A DNA stretch of 64,000 bases from Prosapia bicincta (GCA_036971475.1 JBAIZL010000376.1:10348501-10412500), one strand, 5' to 3'; positions 34,796-46,807 are shown, numbered from the stretch's first letter. The notes: generated by a model not told the origin, from the sequence alone. A program made the numbers and translations.

Positions 34796-34975
34796 TTGGT
34801 AGACGATATACAGAGAAAGGGTAGCACCTACTCTCTATCGGTGACAAAGAGGTGTCTACCCGTTGCACCTCCCTGTAAAAAGAAGGATAAGGGAGAGTAC
34901 AGGGAACTGGTAGAACCAGGGAAAAGTCATAATTGTTCCCTGGGACTGGGAATAAGAGATAAGTATAAAATTAGT
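34796..34975 (+). repeat. Family B repeat, single unit
   Basis: CACCTACTCTCTATCGGTGA, GAGGTGTCTACCCGTTGCAC, AGAAGGATAAGGGAG and TTGTTCCCTGGGACTGGGAA. This is one of the least diverged copies. Confidence 0.6.
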
Positions 34976-35001
34976 TGAACGGCGTCGCCCGATGTAAATC
35001 T

Positions 35002-35170
35002 GGGGGGGGGGAGAAAGGGTCTACCCGCTACCTGGATATAAGAAAAATTTCTGCTACCCGGATGTAAGAAAAACATCCGCTACTCGGATATAAGAAAAGC
35101 TTCCGCTACCCGGATATAAGAAAAACTTCCGCTACCCGGATATAAGAAACACACCCGAATATAAGAAAAC
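35002..35170. repeat. Poly-G run and 26-bp minisatellite, about five units
   Basis: A 10-nt G run at 35002-35011 is followed by units of TTCCGCTACCCGGATATAAG plus AAAAAC, ending with a shortened unit (CACCCGAATATAAG). Confidence 0.9.
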
Positions 35171-37045
35171 ATTCAGTATCATTTATTAAAATATTACTAA
35201 CAAAAACAAAGACAACAAATACGCTTACCACATAAAAACTCATATCAATGAAACACTAACCATCATGGGTTGTGTTTTACATATTGTAAAGTACAGATCT
35301 CGGAAACTTTTGTTACGTAATTAATATACGTTTTTATTACGAGTTTACATTACATTTTATTATTATTTACTTACTTATAATTAAACTCGAATCTTACTTA
35401 TAAAAAGTAACAATATGTAAAAAAGCTTAGAAATATTGTTAAAACACAAAACACACTACTTGAAAAATAATATCACATATTACCTCACAAACAAACAAAA
35501 ATATGGTATATCGTCCTTGTTTTTTTCCTTCTGACTATAACTCCTCATTAACTCCTCCCCTATGAGGTATTATTAATATCATCAATGTCTTCGGCATAGG
35601 GCTAAGGAAATAATTTGGAGAACTTAAAACACAGCTGTGGGAATACCTACCCAAATGACGAAAATGATTAGTTTGTTTAGGCGGAGTAATAATAATTCCA
35701 GAAAACATACTGTATTTTTATACTAATCCTTCCGAATAAAAATTTATCTATTCAAAATCCTAAGAGTTATCACATTCAATAAAGGGTTTAATTACCTGTA
35801 AAGTATTTATTTAGGTTTTTTTATATTGTGTCAGATTTATCAAGCTTATTAATTTTCAAAGCCTGCTGAAAATGTAAACTGTGCAAAAGTTATACAAAAA
35901 TGAGCCCGTGTGTTATTTAATGGGTCCACTCATTTCACACGCCTGACGTGAAATAAATTACGTAAAAATGTCAACATCCATCTATAAACGATCTTGGAGA
36001 ACGTTTATCAAACATCTGACGTCACTACCTTTCCCCCTAAGAAACGATTTACTTTCCTGTTTGCGAAAACATATTTCCCATGTCTCTCGCACCACATCCG
36101 GAACCCAACAAAACATTTCAAAATACAAATATTACGTCAACCTTTAATGCCGACCGTGAAACACACAACTGAAAATGACCGTTGTCGAATCATATTGTTC
36201 GTATTAAAATGTATTACAGTATTCTCCAGGTTAATCTATGTTGAAGTACATGCCGTATTTCGCCAAGGCAACCACCCCTCTCCAGCTTAGTTCTGTATAA
36301 TGACATGTTCAATTATTGACGCGCCTGTTTCCTCATTGTATTCAATCGGATGTAACAACTCGTATGACGTTACTACGCCTTTATTATGGGTCTAGACCTC
36401 GACCGAAAAAAACCACATCCTTAAAGAGATAATTTTTACATATACGTTATACCGTCTGCACTATAATAATACAACTTTCTTACGGTTCAACCTTCTATTA
36501 ATTGAATAAAAGGAATCTACTCACCAGTCTATGTACATAAATAACTTGACTTATCACGATATGCTTCTATTATTTCTACTAATAATAATTATATTCGCTC
36601 TTAAAAGTCGTTCAAAATTCACAGTGGGGCTATTACACTCCATCCAGGCACAGAAGCATCGTAGAGGATTAGGCTACCCTCACTCACTCACACTCGCGCT
36701 GATGCAGCCCGACAGCCTACTTGCTGCCGACGAGTCACCTACTAGGCTTTTATTTACAAATCATAATCGTTTAAAAAGCAGAATTTAGTTAATTTTTAGT
36801 GACAATTTTTTATTATACACATTATTTATTGAAAATACATTCTAAACATGTCGTAACTATCTCCCTCCTAAAGATAATTGAAAAGATAGGTGACTAGGCA
36901 TTGATTTTTGACATATAATGAATTGCATGAAATGTCAATATAATTACGTCGTGTTTGGCTTCTTTTCCCAAGCAATAATATAGAAATGTCCAGTAAAAAC
37001 TACGTAACTGTTTAAAATACGTATTCCTTCACGGATGGAAAAATG
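35171..37045. other. Non-coding stretch
   Basis: Open frames at 35994-36290 and 36531-36788 are unrecognised. No repeat found. Confidence 0.45.
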
Positions 37046-37047
37046 TG

Positions 37048-37284
37048 AAGAATAGTTATTATCTGGAGTACATCCGTTCATTCTGCAGTGCATAAAATCG
37101 CAGTTCCGACGTTTCGCTAGAATCCCATGTAGCATTGACGAGGTGAACCCAACAGTAAAAGAACGAGTCCTTCATATGTTGGGTTCGCGTCGTCAATGCT
37201 AGATGGGATTCTAGCGAAACGTCGGAACTAAGATTTTATGCACTGCGTAGTGAAAGGATGTACTCCAGATAATAACTATTCTCC
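37048..37284. repeat. Palindrome of two PLE ends (ACGT family)
   Basis: Left arm 37048-37154 and right arm 37177-37284 around a 22-nt spacer. The right arm has a perfect hairpin GCTAGA (37198-37203) / TCTAGC (37210-37215), GAAA (37216-37219) and ACGT (37219-37222), then CGGAACTAAGATTTTATGCA. The left arm is the inverted copy. The CTGANGA box is decayed to GTCAAT in both arms, consistent with the arms having arisen from one another after the decay. Confidence 0.8.
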
Positions 37285-37285
37285 A

Positions 37286-37364
<79 letters not shown>
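37286..37364. repeat. (CT)n-(TA)n compound microsatellite
   Basis: (TC)n at 37286-37319 and (TA)n at 37320-37364, directly outside the PLE palindrome. Confidence 0.95.
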
Positions 37365-37367
<3 letters not shown>

Positions 37368-39890
37368 TTACAATTTTAAAACAAATAACAAAATATTTAC
37401 TGAATGGAGTTAGTAAAAAAATCGCCCCGGCGTAGTTTTAATTTTATTTTTGCATTTACATTACAAAAAATAATAACAAATCAATTCCATTTCCTTAGTG
37501 ATTAATCTGGCTCATTTGACTAAATAGTACCAATAAATGTGAAATATGGGCAGGGTAGCTTACCTGGAATCGACTTGCTCCTGAACCCAGGTGAAACACA
37601 AATACAACCAATAAACTGGAATAAAATACATTAAAAAATCCTAACACTTTTAAACCCACGTATTAAAAAAATTTTAGGTTGTGCAGCACTCGGGAGTTTG
37701 CTGACAGAACTGAATGAAAACTTTTATAGCCACATCTACAGATATTTTAAATTGGAAAGACATTTAATTTTAGGTAATGAGTAATTACCTAAACATTTGT
37801 TGTAATAGGAACAATAATACAGATTTTTCCAATTTAGCACCTAATTTTGAACTACAAATAAAAAATTGGAGCTAATAGTTTTGTAAAATCTTCAAGCAAT
37901 GAAACGAAAATATGGGATTATATCATTAATTTGATAATAAACAAGAATTTAATTGCACTTAATAATAAAATAATGTAGATGACAAAAAAGCATGTATTAT
38001 ACGTTTACTAAATAGATTTTTTTACAATTCAATCGAAATCAGTTCTTGTGTCAGACCCGCCTAAGAGTGTTTTCATTACAAAAATTGGATTAAAAATACA
38101 TAACTTACTGTTTTCGTTACATTGAATTATTTGTATTGAGATTTATTAAAATTTAAATAAATTTATATTTATTAACTTATCAACACTATTTAACAATAAC
38201 CCTTTTCCTTAACAATGTTCAATCAATAATGGTAACTTGCCTACGTGTTAAAACAGTTGTTTTACAACATAACGTACGAGTATAATATAAAATCTGATAT
38301 ATGAAATCATATATTAACATTCAATTCCATTTAAGGTGACTCAGCGGAACCTGATGGAAGTTATACTGACGCTAATATGTGACGGAAATTATACTATTGC
38401 GAAATTTTATATTTATGTCCATCTAATAGGTTTTTGTAGGCGTCGCTATAGAGAAGTTTTCACTTTAATTATTATTTCCTACGAGTGGCTGCACATCGAA
38501 ACAACTCGAAGTCTATAAAACAATAATCACCAACATCAATTAACAATGTTTTTAAACGTTTTGAATATTTTCGCTGATATCCAGTGTAAATCAGCCGCCG
38601 CGCCGTCAAGAAAACGTTCACTTAACGTTTCTAGCTCTCCCTGTATTTACAGTTCCGCCAGCCACAGTTCTCTCCAAACTTGCACCTCAAGATATTCGGA
38701 CAACAATGTGATTACAACTCTCACAGGATTAAGCGCGCGCCAACAAGAACCACTTCAGTGGTTTTGTCTACATATCGTAGGGCATAATAGTGCCTCTTCT
38801 ACAACCATTAAACTCGCCGTAAATTAACCCACAGCAGATGCATAATTTACAGACTTGTTTAGTTATTCAGTCTTTAATAAAATTAATTTCACTACGAAGT
38901 CACTTAAGTATGAAATACTATAGCAATAATATTTTATAGCGCTTTCATGTAGTTTACTGCGTACGGAAACCAGTTTTGCCAACATCATCGCAACCAGTGC
39001 TTGTTTATAGTCGTCGAGTTGAAACTATGCGCAGTGTTCATGCAACGATCCTACTCTCTTACGCCTTACAAGTGATGTGTGCCGGGAATATTCCTAGTGG
39101 GAAGGGAATTTATAAATGCGAATACTGTATTTCCAGGGAACTTCCAGAAGGCTTTGTAAGTCCCCAAAATGAGAGAATTTACGCATAAACTTTTAATGGT
39201 GTTTATTTTGTCTTAAAACTGTTTTGGGACCTTAATTGGTTATAAATGATCAATAACAAAGCCAAATATTCAAAAACTTGTGATATACCAGGACAAAAAC
39301 TTTTATTTTATCTGTGATAAAAATTTTGAGAGCGGGCTAGGTTGATTATGAGACAGAGACTCAAAATCAATTTCATTATAAGCTCAAAAAACCTGATGAT
39401 ATAAGTGTTGAAGAATACTCTAGTTAAGTAGCTAATTTATTCATCAAACATATTACTAAAATTAATTTCTTTTTATGGTTGAATTGGACTGTTTCAAACC
39501 AATTCTGTTTTTCCTAATAGTGTTTGTCCTAATATCAAACCTAATTTAAATAATCAAAATTCTTAAAAATGTAAATATTTTGGATTTGATAGTATTTTGC
39601 GCTATTTTATAACAAATATACAAGAATTTGTAATAGGTTTAAAAATTTGATTAGTTTCTTTGATACTAGAAAACATGATAGTGATCCACCAAGAAATCAT
39701 ATGGTATTCAATAACATTTATAGATGACCACAGCCAGTTTACTCTTGAAATAGACAACAAATATCAACATTTTAAAATTTATGTGAAGGATTTAGACTTA
39801 AATAATATTTATTTTTTTAATATAACTCTATTTAAATTGATTTATATGTTCACATTAATAGATTAGTTCTAAGGGATTTAAAAACTATGC
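37365..39890. other. Non-coding stretch
   Basis: About 2.5 kb, mostly AT-rich. Frames at 38336-38518, 38546-38827, 38976-39188 and 39660-39866 are unrecognised. No repeat recognised. Confidence 0.4.
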
Positions 39891-39894
39891 GTTT

Positions 39895-40015
39895 AAGAGA
39901 AAATCATAAGTTCCCATAAATTCCCAAGAATTTATGAATTTTGGGAATATTCCCGGCAATATTCCCTGGGAATTTTCCCCGAAGTGTAAATTACCGGGAA
40001 TTTTACATCACTACG
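39895..40015. mobile_element. Possible hAT-type transposon end
   Basis: The minus strand reads TAGTGATGTAAAATTCCCGG, then repeated GGGAATTTTCCC-like and GGGAATATTCCC-like blocks. A start like (C/T)AGTGATGTAAAATTCCC followed by subterminal GGGAA/TTCCC motifs is a pattern I associate with hAT elements. The other end and an 8-bp duplication were not found. Confidence 0.4.
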
Positions 40016-40210
40016 CTTTACCCAAAGTGTTCTATCCTTGCACGGCGATAAACCAATTTTATTACGCCCAACAGAACAATCAAGATCCTTAAATAATTTA
40101 TTTGGAAGACCTTTGGTGAGATCAGGAATACATTTTATTTTCTCGTCAGATCCACTGGGAGTTGAAAGTTGACTGGAAAACGACACTCTCACATACTGAG
40201 AAAATCTAAC

Positions 40211-40600
40211 AGATGTGGCAGCTGAATGGTCTAGTCATTACAGCCTTGGCTACAAACCCAACTGCACGGGGTCGATCCCCGGTAACGCCAAAGACAGGTC
40301 TAACGTAAAACCTTGGGTCCGGTCCCCGGTAGTGCCAAACAATTTCCTAAGGTCAAACAAGGGGTAATAATAGGAGGTTGAAGTTTAATGCCAGCAGCAT
40401 TTCCTTCGTCGAATACCGCATGGCTTCTCTACACTGTTTCTCCTAAACTATCATAAAGGTATAAAAGAAGTCTCTACAGACATTGTGGCTTAGTTGTCCA
40501 GTGAATAGATCACTTGACGTCTAACGTAAAACCTTGGGTCCGGTCCACGGTAGCGCCAAAAAGTTTCCTAAGGTCAAACGTAGGGTAATAATAGACGACG
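40211..40600 (+). repeat. tRNA-derived SINE, two related parts
   Basis: The first part has GAATGGTCTAGTCATTACAG (A-box-like) and ACGGGGTCGATCCCCGGTAA (a T-arm-like hairpin with a B-box-like core), then GCCAAAG. Downstream, TCTAACGTAAAACCTTGGGT, CGGTCCCCGGTAG and TTTCCTAAGGTCAAAC occur twice, at 40308-40355 and 40530-40580. The second part starts GTGGCTTAGTTGTCCAGTGA. This reads as a tandem or composite SINE with a tRNA-like head. Confidence 0.6.
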
Positions 40601-42075
40601 AAAACTTACTGCTACCAAAATTAGCTTCATTTAATATCACATTGTCAATGTATTGCATCCTCTATCATGTGTCAACCACAAGCTATTTTAGGCGAATCAG
40701 AAGTTATTATTAATAGGTACGGTCATTGTATATAAATTAATCAGTCTGATAAATTTGGCGTTAAAAGCAACGGTGGGCGGAAGAAAAATTAATGGAGTCA
40801 AGATAAATGGACCTTGTTACGCTACGACAAAACGACAGACGTTCGACTCAGCTATATCAATTTTAATTAAATATTACATATTTATGTCTTCAGAGTCTAT
40901 TTTATGTTTAAAACTACTATTTTCTATTTTTCAGATTTACTCGTATTTTAGAATACGTTTTGTAAATTTATTGCTATGGACCATTCGGCATGAACTAAAT
41001 ATTTACGTAGGTATAAAAATGTTACATATATATAATTAAACAATAAAAATATAAAAACGCCAAAACAAGATAACTACAACAAAATTGTCATCGTTAAATG
41101 CAAGAAAAAAGCTATTTTCGATTTTCTGTAGTAATATTTTACGAGACGTTGTAGGCTAGGTTCCCAAGAATTAACGCGATATAGCCTGGTGTTCACATGA
41201 CATGAATATTAAATGTAAGAGGGAAATTTAAACCCCTTTCGGCTAAAAGGGAGACTCACCCTTCACAGTGAGTGGATGCAATATACGTTACAGTGGTAGC
41301 ACCAACATGCCAGCGACTTTGGAACGACGCCAAATTTCACAGTCACTACACTATGCCTTTGTATTTTAATGGCCTTGTTTTGTAAATACATTGCGAGTAT
41401 TTCTGATCACTTACAGCAGTTATGTGTAAATTTTTTTCCAACTTTTAATGAGTATTTAGAGGAAAGATTTTGTCTCTATACGTTGAAAAATGTTTGAAAA
41501 ATTTTAATACAATAACGATTACAGAATGTAATGCCATTCTAAAATTAAATACCATTTAAAATGTGTATTTAATTAAAATGGATCTGATTGAAAGGTATTT
41601 AATTTTGTGGAGTTGTAAATTTTTCAGGAAAATAATCCAGGTTTTATATTTCACTTTTTCTCATCGTAAACGTAGGTCCATACATATGAGAATATTACTT
41701 CAAACTATTGTTGTAATTGAAGTATTTTTATTCATTAATTTTATTATAAGAAAACGTATCACCATGCATTCACGCACACGCGCGCGCGTATATACTGAAG
41801 GTAAGTACTATATTTCTTATCAAAGTATGAGAAGTGTTAAAGTTGAAATATAAACTCGTTGAGTTAAACTCGAAAAATAATTTCACTAACATTTAATCAT
41901 TCCTTTTAAAATGGATTGGTTAATTCAATCAGACTATTATTATGGGCAACAAGAATACAAAAAAAGATTGTCATTAATAAATATGGTAGGGACATGAAAA
42001 CATTATTTCCTTCCTACGGTCTACGAAATAGATAGGATCTTGAACACCACAGTATAGGTCTTTGTCCGGTTCAAG
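40601..42075. other. AT-rich non-coding stretch
   Basis: Frames at 40755-41039 and 41563-41853 are unrecognised. A short ACGCGCGCGCG run lies near 41775. No repeat found. Confidence 0.4.
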
Positions 42076-42079
42076 TATA

Positions 42080-42440
42080 ACTCAGGGACTATAGAAAAAC
42101 ATCTGCGACGTCATTTGTACCTCTTTCTTCCAGTAAGTAGGAAGAACTATGCAGTCTTCTTTATCTAAACTAGACCTACTCTCTAATGGAGTCATAAAGT
42201 GGTACACGATCCTTCCAAGAGACGGATAAGGAAGAGCAGATAAATTTAGATAAGAACAAGAAAGACATAATGACCCCCTGATACTAATAACAGAAGATAC
42301 ATAGCATTGCCTTAATGACCCTATGTCATACATTTATATCGCTACCTAAAGTAAATCTACTCCCTATCGTGAGGAAGTTCCTTAGCCTTTACTCTCCTCT
42401 TGTAAAAGAAGGGTGAGGGAGGATGGACGGAGTTGGGAAG
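42080..42440 (+). repeat. Family B repeat, two units
   Basis: CTAAACTAGACCTACTCTCT near 42166 and CTAAAGTAAATCTACTCCCT near 42347, with AAGAAAGACATAATGACCCC and CTGATACTAATAACAG between them. Spacing is about 180 bp. Confidence 0.6.
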
Positions 42441-42524
42441 GCCTTTGGGGACCAGATAGTTATTTCTTAAGATTATATACACACGAAATAATTAGTTTTA
42501 TTTTTATACTTAACGGATATATAC

Positions 42525-42625
42525 GGACACTTATAATAAATAATACAAACTCTAACCATAAATATTTTTATTTTTCCAGTCTAACGTACATTTCGGTTAC
42601 AAAGTAACTATCTTCAGAGACGCGA
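42525..42625 (-). ncRNA. Hammerhead-like PLE end (GTAC family)
   Basis: On the minus strand: CTGAAGA (complement of 42611-42617), hairpin GTTAC-TTT-GTAAC, GAAA (complement of 42591-42594), self-complementary GTAC and a GTCT/AGAC outer stem. All core elements of a minimal type I hammerhead are present. It is a better-kept relative of the copy at 13055-13100, including flanks. Confidence 0.68.
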
Positions 42626-42925
42626 CTATTTATATTTTACCTAGATACGTTTACGCCAGCAATTTTAACCCTTGCTGAAGACATTTTTTTACAAAACCAA
42701 TAATGTTTCAACTTCTCGTTACTTGACATCTTTTGTCTTCGGCAGGTGACGAAATTTTTCTTCAAGATATATTGCAAAGATTTATTTCATACTACATATT
42801 AACATGTTTCACTTCTAATATAATTTTCAATAACCTATGTATTACCTACGACCTTTTTTACTGAATGTGATCGCCACAGGATTAAGTAAAAATAATCATT
42901 ATGTCTAAAAAGGTAAGGGAACCAT
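42626..42925. other. Short non-coding interval
   Basis: No gene or repeat recognised. Confidence 0.4.
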
Positions 42926-42929
42926 TATC

Positions 42930-43290
42930 TCCTTGCACTGGTAATAAAGTAAATATGGCATCGCACCGTTAAAGTGGGGTAGACCTACTTTATCGAAACC
43001 AAAAAGAGGTGCCCCCCTGTTACACCCCCTTTGTAAAGGAAGGACTAGGAAGGGCGCATAATGATCTCCTGTCTCTGGTGATAAAGGGTAGTTGAATCGT
43101 TGCTTCGCAAGGACGCTTACCTGAAGTAAGCCTTCTCTCTGTCGGGATAGGAAGGAGTTACATACAAATTTGCCCTCTCCTGTAAGAAGTAAAATAGGGA
43201 AGGGTAGATGGAAATAGGGCGGACTGAGAGGAAGACATATTGGCCCTGTTCTAAATAAGGGTAAATTATGATATTCCATAAGACGTGTTA
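42930..43290 (+). repeat. Family B repeat, two units
   Basis: GGGGTAGACCTACTTTATCG near 42976 and CCTGAAGTAAGCCTTCTCTC near 43121, each followed by the AAGGAAGGACTAGGAAGGG or AATAGGGAAGGGTAG block. The 140-codon minus-strand frame here (42905-43327) is a by-product of the repeat. Confidence 0.65.
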
Positions 43291-43835
43291 CACTTAAAGA
43301 ACTACACTGAGCATATTTTAAAAACATGTAATTAATTGCTCAATTTAAACCAAATATTTAATTTACTTCATTTTAATATATTAAATTTAAAGATAGATTG
43401 AGGGGAATATTTAATATTAAAAGGAAATATTTGTTTTCTTAAGTAAAAAAACTCACAAACTAATGTTTTTGTAAATATTAGTACTTTATTTATATAGTTA
43501 TTGAAGCTTTATTTGTAGTAGGTCTACGTGTTTGACGTTTGTTGATTAAGTAATACCAATGTACAAATAAAATACCGAGTGTTAAACTGATTCAAAGTGA
43601 CTGAAATATGACCTTACCGCTTACATTACAAACGCTTCTATTTTAGTATTAAAATTATCTACTGAATCAGTTTGTAAATATATTCAATAAAAACTCTGTC
43701 AAAATAAAAAACAATTAATCACTTACAGCAAGATTTACAGCAAACATTTACTGAGAAGGAACATTGCATGAGTAATGGTTTAAAACAATACATTCAATCA
43801 AGTAAGAACTTACACCTACTCACACAATGATTTAT
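43291..43835. other. AT-rich non-coding stretch
   Basis: No gene or repeat recognised. Confidence 0.4.
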
Positions 43836-43837
43836 TT

Positions 43838-43885
43838 TTTCGTTCGCGTTTCAATGGCAAAGTCATCATCAGTGGGTATAGGTAC
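43838..43885 (-). ncRNA. Hammerhead-like PLE end (CGCG family)
   Basis: On the minus strand: CTGATGA (complement of 43866-43872), TGAC-TTT-GCCA, GAAA (complement of 43849-43852) and CGCG (43845-43848). The consensus CTGATGA box is intact. Confidence 0.65.
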
Positions 43886-44265
43886 ACAAATTCCGTGAGG
43901 GAAGTCTGTATGTTCGTATGTTTGTTTTAGAAAAACGGCAACGGAAGGCGGTTTTAGTCTCCTCGATTGGGCAGAAAACAAGAGATACATGTGTCAATGA
44001 TCCAACTATACTTTTACTTGACTACTTCTAAACGGAAGATATACCAGATGAGGATAGCCCGAACTGAAGGGTAAGTCCTCGCTATAGTCACAATAATATT
44101 TTCGTATACGCTAGAGGGACCAATGTCCTGTTAATTCTAACTTATTTATTACAACCCTCGTCGGCAATGATACTCCACCCTTAAAATGGATTTTTTTTTA
44201 AAACAAAACCAAATAAAATTAACTTCCAAAGATCTTCTACCGAGTCGACACTTATCTTCATCCAG
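43886..44265. other. Non-coding interval
   Basis: No gene or repeat recognised. Confidence 0.4.
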
Positions 44266-44267
44266 GC

Positions 44268-44440
44268 TGAAGTCTAGTTCAGGGAAGCGGTCCTGCCCAC
44301 ATAATGCCATATTTCCCTTATTCCCAGCACCCAGGGATTATTATACATTTTTTTAGTTTTACTTAGAACCGTCCAACTTTTTTTTATCCCTTCTTTACAA
44401 GGGAATTTAACAAAAAAAAAAAAAAAAAAAAAACAACTCT
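44268..44440 (-). repeat. Family B repeat, inverted unit with poly-A insertion
   Basis: The minus strand matches the family tail (CTGGGAATAAGGGAAATATG and GCATTATGTGGG). A run of more than 20 A residues (44410-44432) interrupts it. Confidence 0.5.
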
Positions 44441-44741
44441 CTATGACGCCGACAAAGAGTAGGACTGATTCAGATACGCGAATCTGCACTCTTGATACTT
44501 TGACAATCCCCTCACATATTCTCCACGATGTTTATGCATTACCTTAATTTACAGGTGAATAATAGAAGTAAAAATGTTACCCGTTTGAAAAATGTGTTAA
44601 AATTTAAAAATTTAGATGCATGGTGAACCTAACTTATAAATGGATATAAAAGAATTGTTAATAATGAATTAGAATGAATTCAAAATTCCACATATATTAT
44701 AAATTAATTTAATATTAAATATTGTCTTTAATTTAAATAAT

Positions 44742-44980
44742 GTTAAAAACAAATAAAAACATACACAAAACTCACAAAATAATCATTTATTTACTCATAC
44801 GCGTTTCAATGAGAAAGTCATCATCATAAGTGAGTGTTACTACTACAAACTCTAACACTCATGACTCATAACATCATGAATAACACTCATACATGATGAT
44901 GACTTTGTCATTGAAACGCGTATGAGTAAATAAATGATTATTTTGTGAGTTTTGTGTCTATGTTTTTATTTGTTTTTAAC
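44742..44980. repeat. Palindrome of two PLE ends (ACGCGT family) with best hammerhead fold
   Basis: Left arm 44742-44828 and right arm 44894-44980 around a 65-nt spacer. In the right arm, ACTCATA (44885-44891, just inside the spacer) pairs perfectly with TATGAGT (44921-44927). Between them are TGATGA (44894-44899), TGAC-TTT-GTCA, GAAA (44913-44916) and palindromic ACGCGT (44916-44921). GTA after the helix matches the NUH cleavage triplet rule. The residue before TGATGA is A rather than the consensus C. The left arm is the inverted copy (GAAA complement 44804-44807, ACGCGT 44799-44804). Confidence 0.82.
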
Positions 44981-45204
44981 ATAACCTCACAAGCTAAGCT
45001 CAAAGAATATTTGTTTAAATGATGTTGGTAATATTGTAATTTATTATTATTATAATTCTGTCTAAATCAAATATTTGTAGTTATCAAATTTTGTTCATTG
45101 TCAATTTGTTAGTAGGAGAGGTAAATGTGGCAACGCCGAAATCCGGTTCTAACTTTTGTATAAATATGACAGGATATGTTCTACGTCTTTAGTTTAAGTT
45201 ATAT

Positions 45205-45275
45205 GTTTGTAGTAGCGTCACTGATGACGATGATAAGTAATCGAAACGCGTATGAAATTAAAGTTTTATAATTGT
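45205..45275 (+). ncRNA. Hammerhead-like PLE end (ACGCGT family), single
   Basis: CTGATGA (45221-45227), a GAT...ATC hairpin, GAAA (45243-45246), ACGCGT (45246-45251), a TCA/TGA start of an outer stem, then a tail with GTGAGTTGTGTTTATTTATT like that of the 44.9-kb copy. Confidence 0.62.
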
Positions 45276-45645
45276 GAGTTGTGTTTATTTATTGTGTTTA
45301 TAACTTTAGCTGACAAGCCAGCTTGAATATTATTTATTACTTATATTCAAAATCCTATAACTTACTGCCTTTAATGGTAATATAATAATGGCACTTGCTG
45401 GTCACCTAAATACTAAAAAAAGTAATAATAATAAAATAATAAATAATGAAATAAATAAACAAATTAATAAAATTTTAAATAAATTAAATAAATACAGAAA
45501 TAATGATGAATAAAAATTAAAATTACGAACTTGTTTAAGATGGAAAGCTGTATATCTATATATTAATACCAAATAAAAAATACGTCCAATTATACACACA
45601 CAACGGTCATTCTTAACAGTTTACTCAAACCTTAGTACACATCAG
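45276..45645. other. AT-rich non-coding interval
   Basis: No gene recognised; contains many AATAATAAA-like words. Confidence 0.4.
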
Positions 45646-45647
45646 TA

Positions 45648-45705
45648 TTTATACGTACTAGTATCGGCGACGATGTCACCATCCTCAGTGGTTGGTAAAC
45701 ACTGT
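45648..45705 (-). ncRNA. Hammerhead-like PLE end (ACTAGT family)
   Basis: On the minus strand: CTGAGGA (complement of 45682-45688), six-pair hairpin GGTGAC-ATC-GTCGCC, GATA in place of GAAA and palindromic ACTAGT (45657-45662). The A-to-T change in the core would be expected to inactivate it. Confidence 0.6.
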
Positions 45706-46280
45706 TAGCCAATCACTCAGAGTTATTGATTAACAAAACTAGTATGTATTGACTTTAGAGTAAATGTTTTAATAATTACCGTTGTGAATTGCTCTCACTA
45801 GTTTTACTCCATAAATTATCCATTATTTACCATATTTTCCACGTATCGTATCTTATTATTTTACGATTATAACTGCATCACATAACAAATTGCTCAATAA
45901 AAAATAACTTCCTTCAACGCGTACAGAATTAATTTTTTATGACACAACGCCACAACATAGAATACAAATGCTGATCTCCCCTTGCCGAGACTAGACACGT
46001 GCAGTCGTGCCAACGTAACGTCGAGGAATAATTATCATTCATAGTGTACGGCAAGCTGTTACGTAACGACCAAAGAAAGCGATTCATTAAACAATACAAT
46101 ACTCAGAACCATTTGAAGATAAGAGAAATTATTGAATGGTTGTGTGTCTGATAACAGTGTGTACACTCATCACAGATTATGTGCTTCAAACAGCGCTAAA
46201 CGTTGAGCTATTATAGAACTGACGCCAACGATGTATTGAAGCTATTTTAGGCACCGTAAGACAGCAGTGGCAGGAAGGTA
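45706..46280. other. Non-coding interval
   Basis: No gene or repeat recognised. Confidence 0.4.
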
Positions 46281-46282
46281 TT

Positions 46283-46558
46283 TGAAACAAAAGTCAAGAT
46301 CGAGTAGACGTGGCAGAGTTGCCCCGGAAACAAACGTCAAGATCGAGTATACGTGACAGAGTTGCCCCGGAAACAAATGTCAAGATCGAGTATACGTGAC
46401 ATAGTTGCCCTGGAAACAAAAGTCAAGATCGAGTATACGTGACATAGTTGCCCTGGAAACAAAAGTCAAGATCGAGTAGGCCTATACGTGACAGAGTTGC
46501 CCCGGAAACAAACGTCAAGATCGAGTATATGTGACAGAGTTGCCCCGGAAACAAACGC
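46283..46558. repeat. 43-bp minisatellite, about six units
   Basis: Unit: GAAACAAACGTCAAGATCGA, GTATACGTGACAGAGTTGCC, CCG. One unit carries a short GGCCTAT insertion. Confidence 0.92.
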
Positions 46559-46807
46559 TCCTCAATAAGTACATCAAAAGAATAATTACTGCACGAGAAT
46601 ATGGAAAGAGGGTTTCATTCAAAATATCCAAACAAAGTGCAACTTTTCCAAAAATTTTGTTTGCCCTTCATGGAAGACTGTATCTAAATTAATAACACTG
46701 AATAGAGAACAAATAAATATTCGTTTTATATATTTTCTATAAGAACTATAAATAGTTTGTTACTGAGTTTTCTTTAAAAAAATTATAAATAACAAAGAAA
46801 ATTAGTA

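Noticed and set aside
42905..43327. Longest open frame in the window (140 codons, minus strand)
   Set aside because: It lies wholly inside two units of the family B repeat and has no protein motif.
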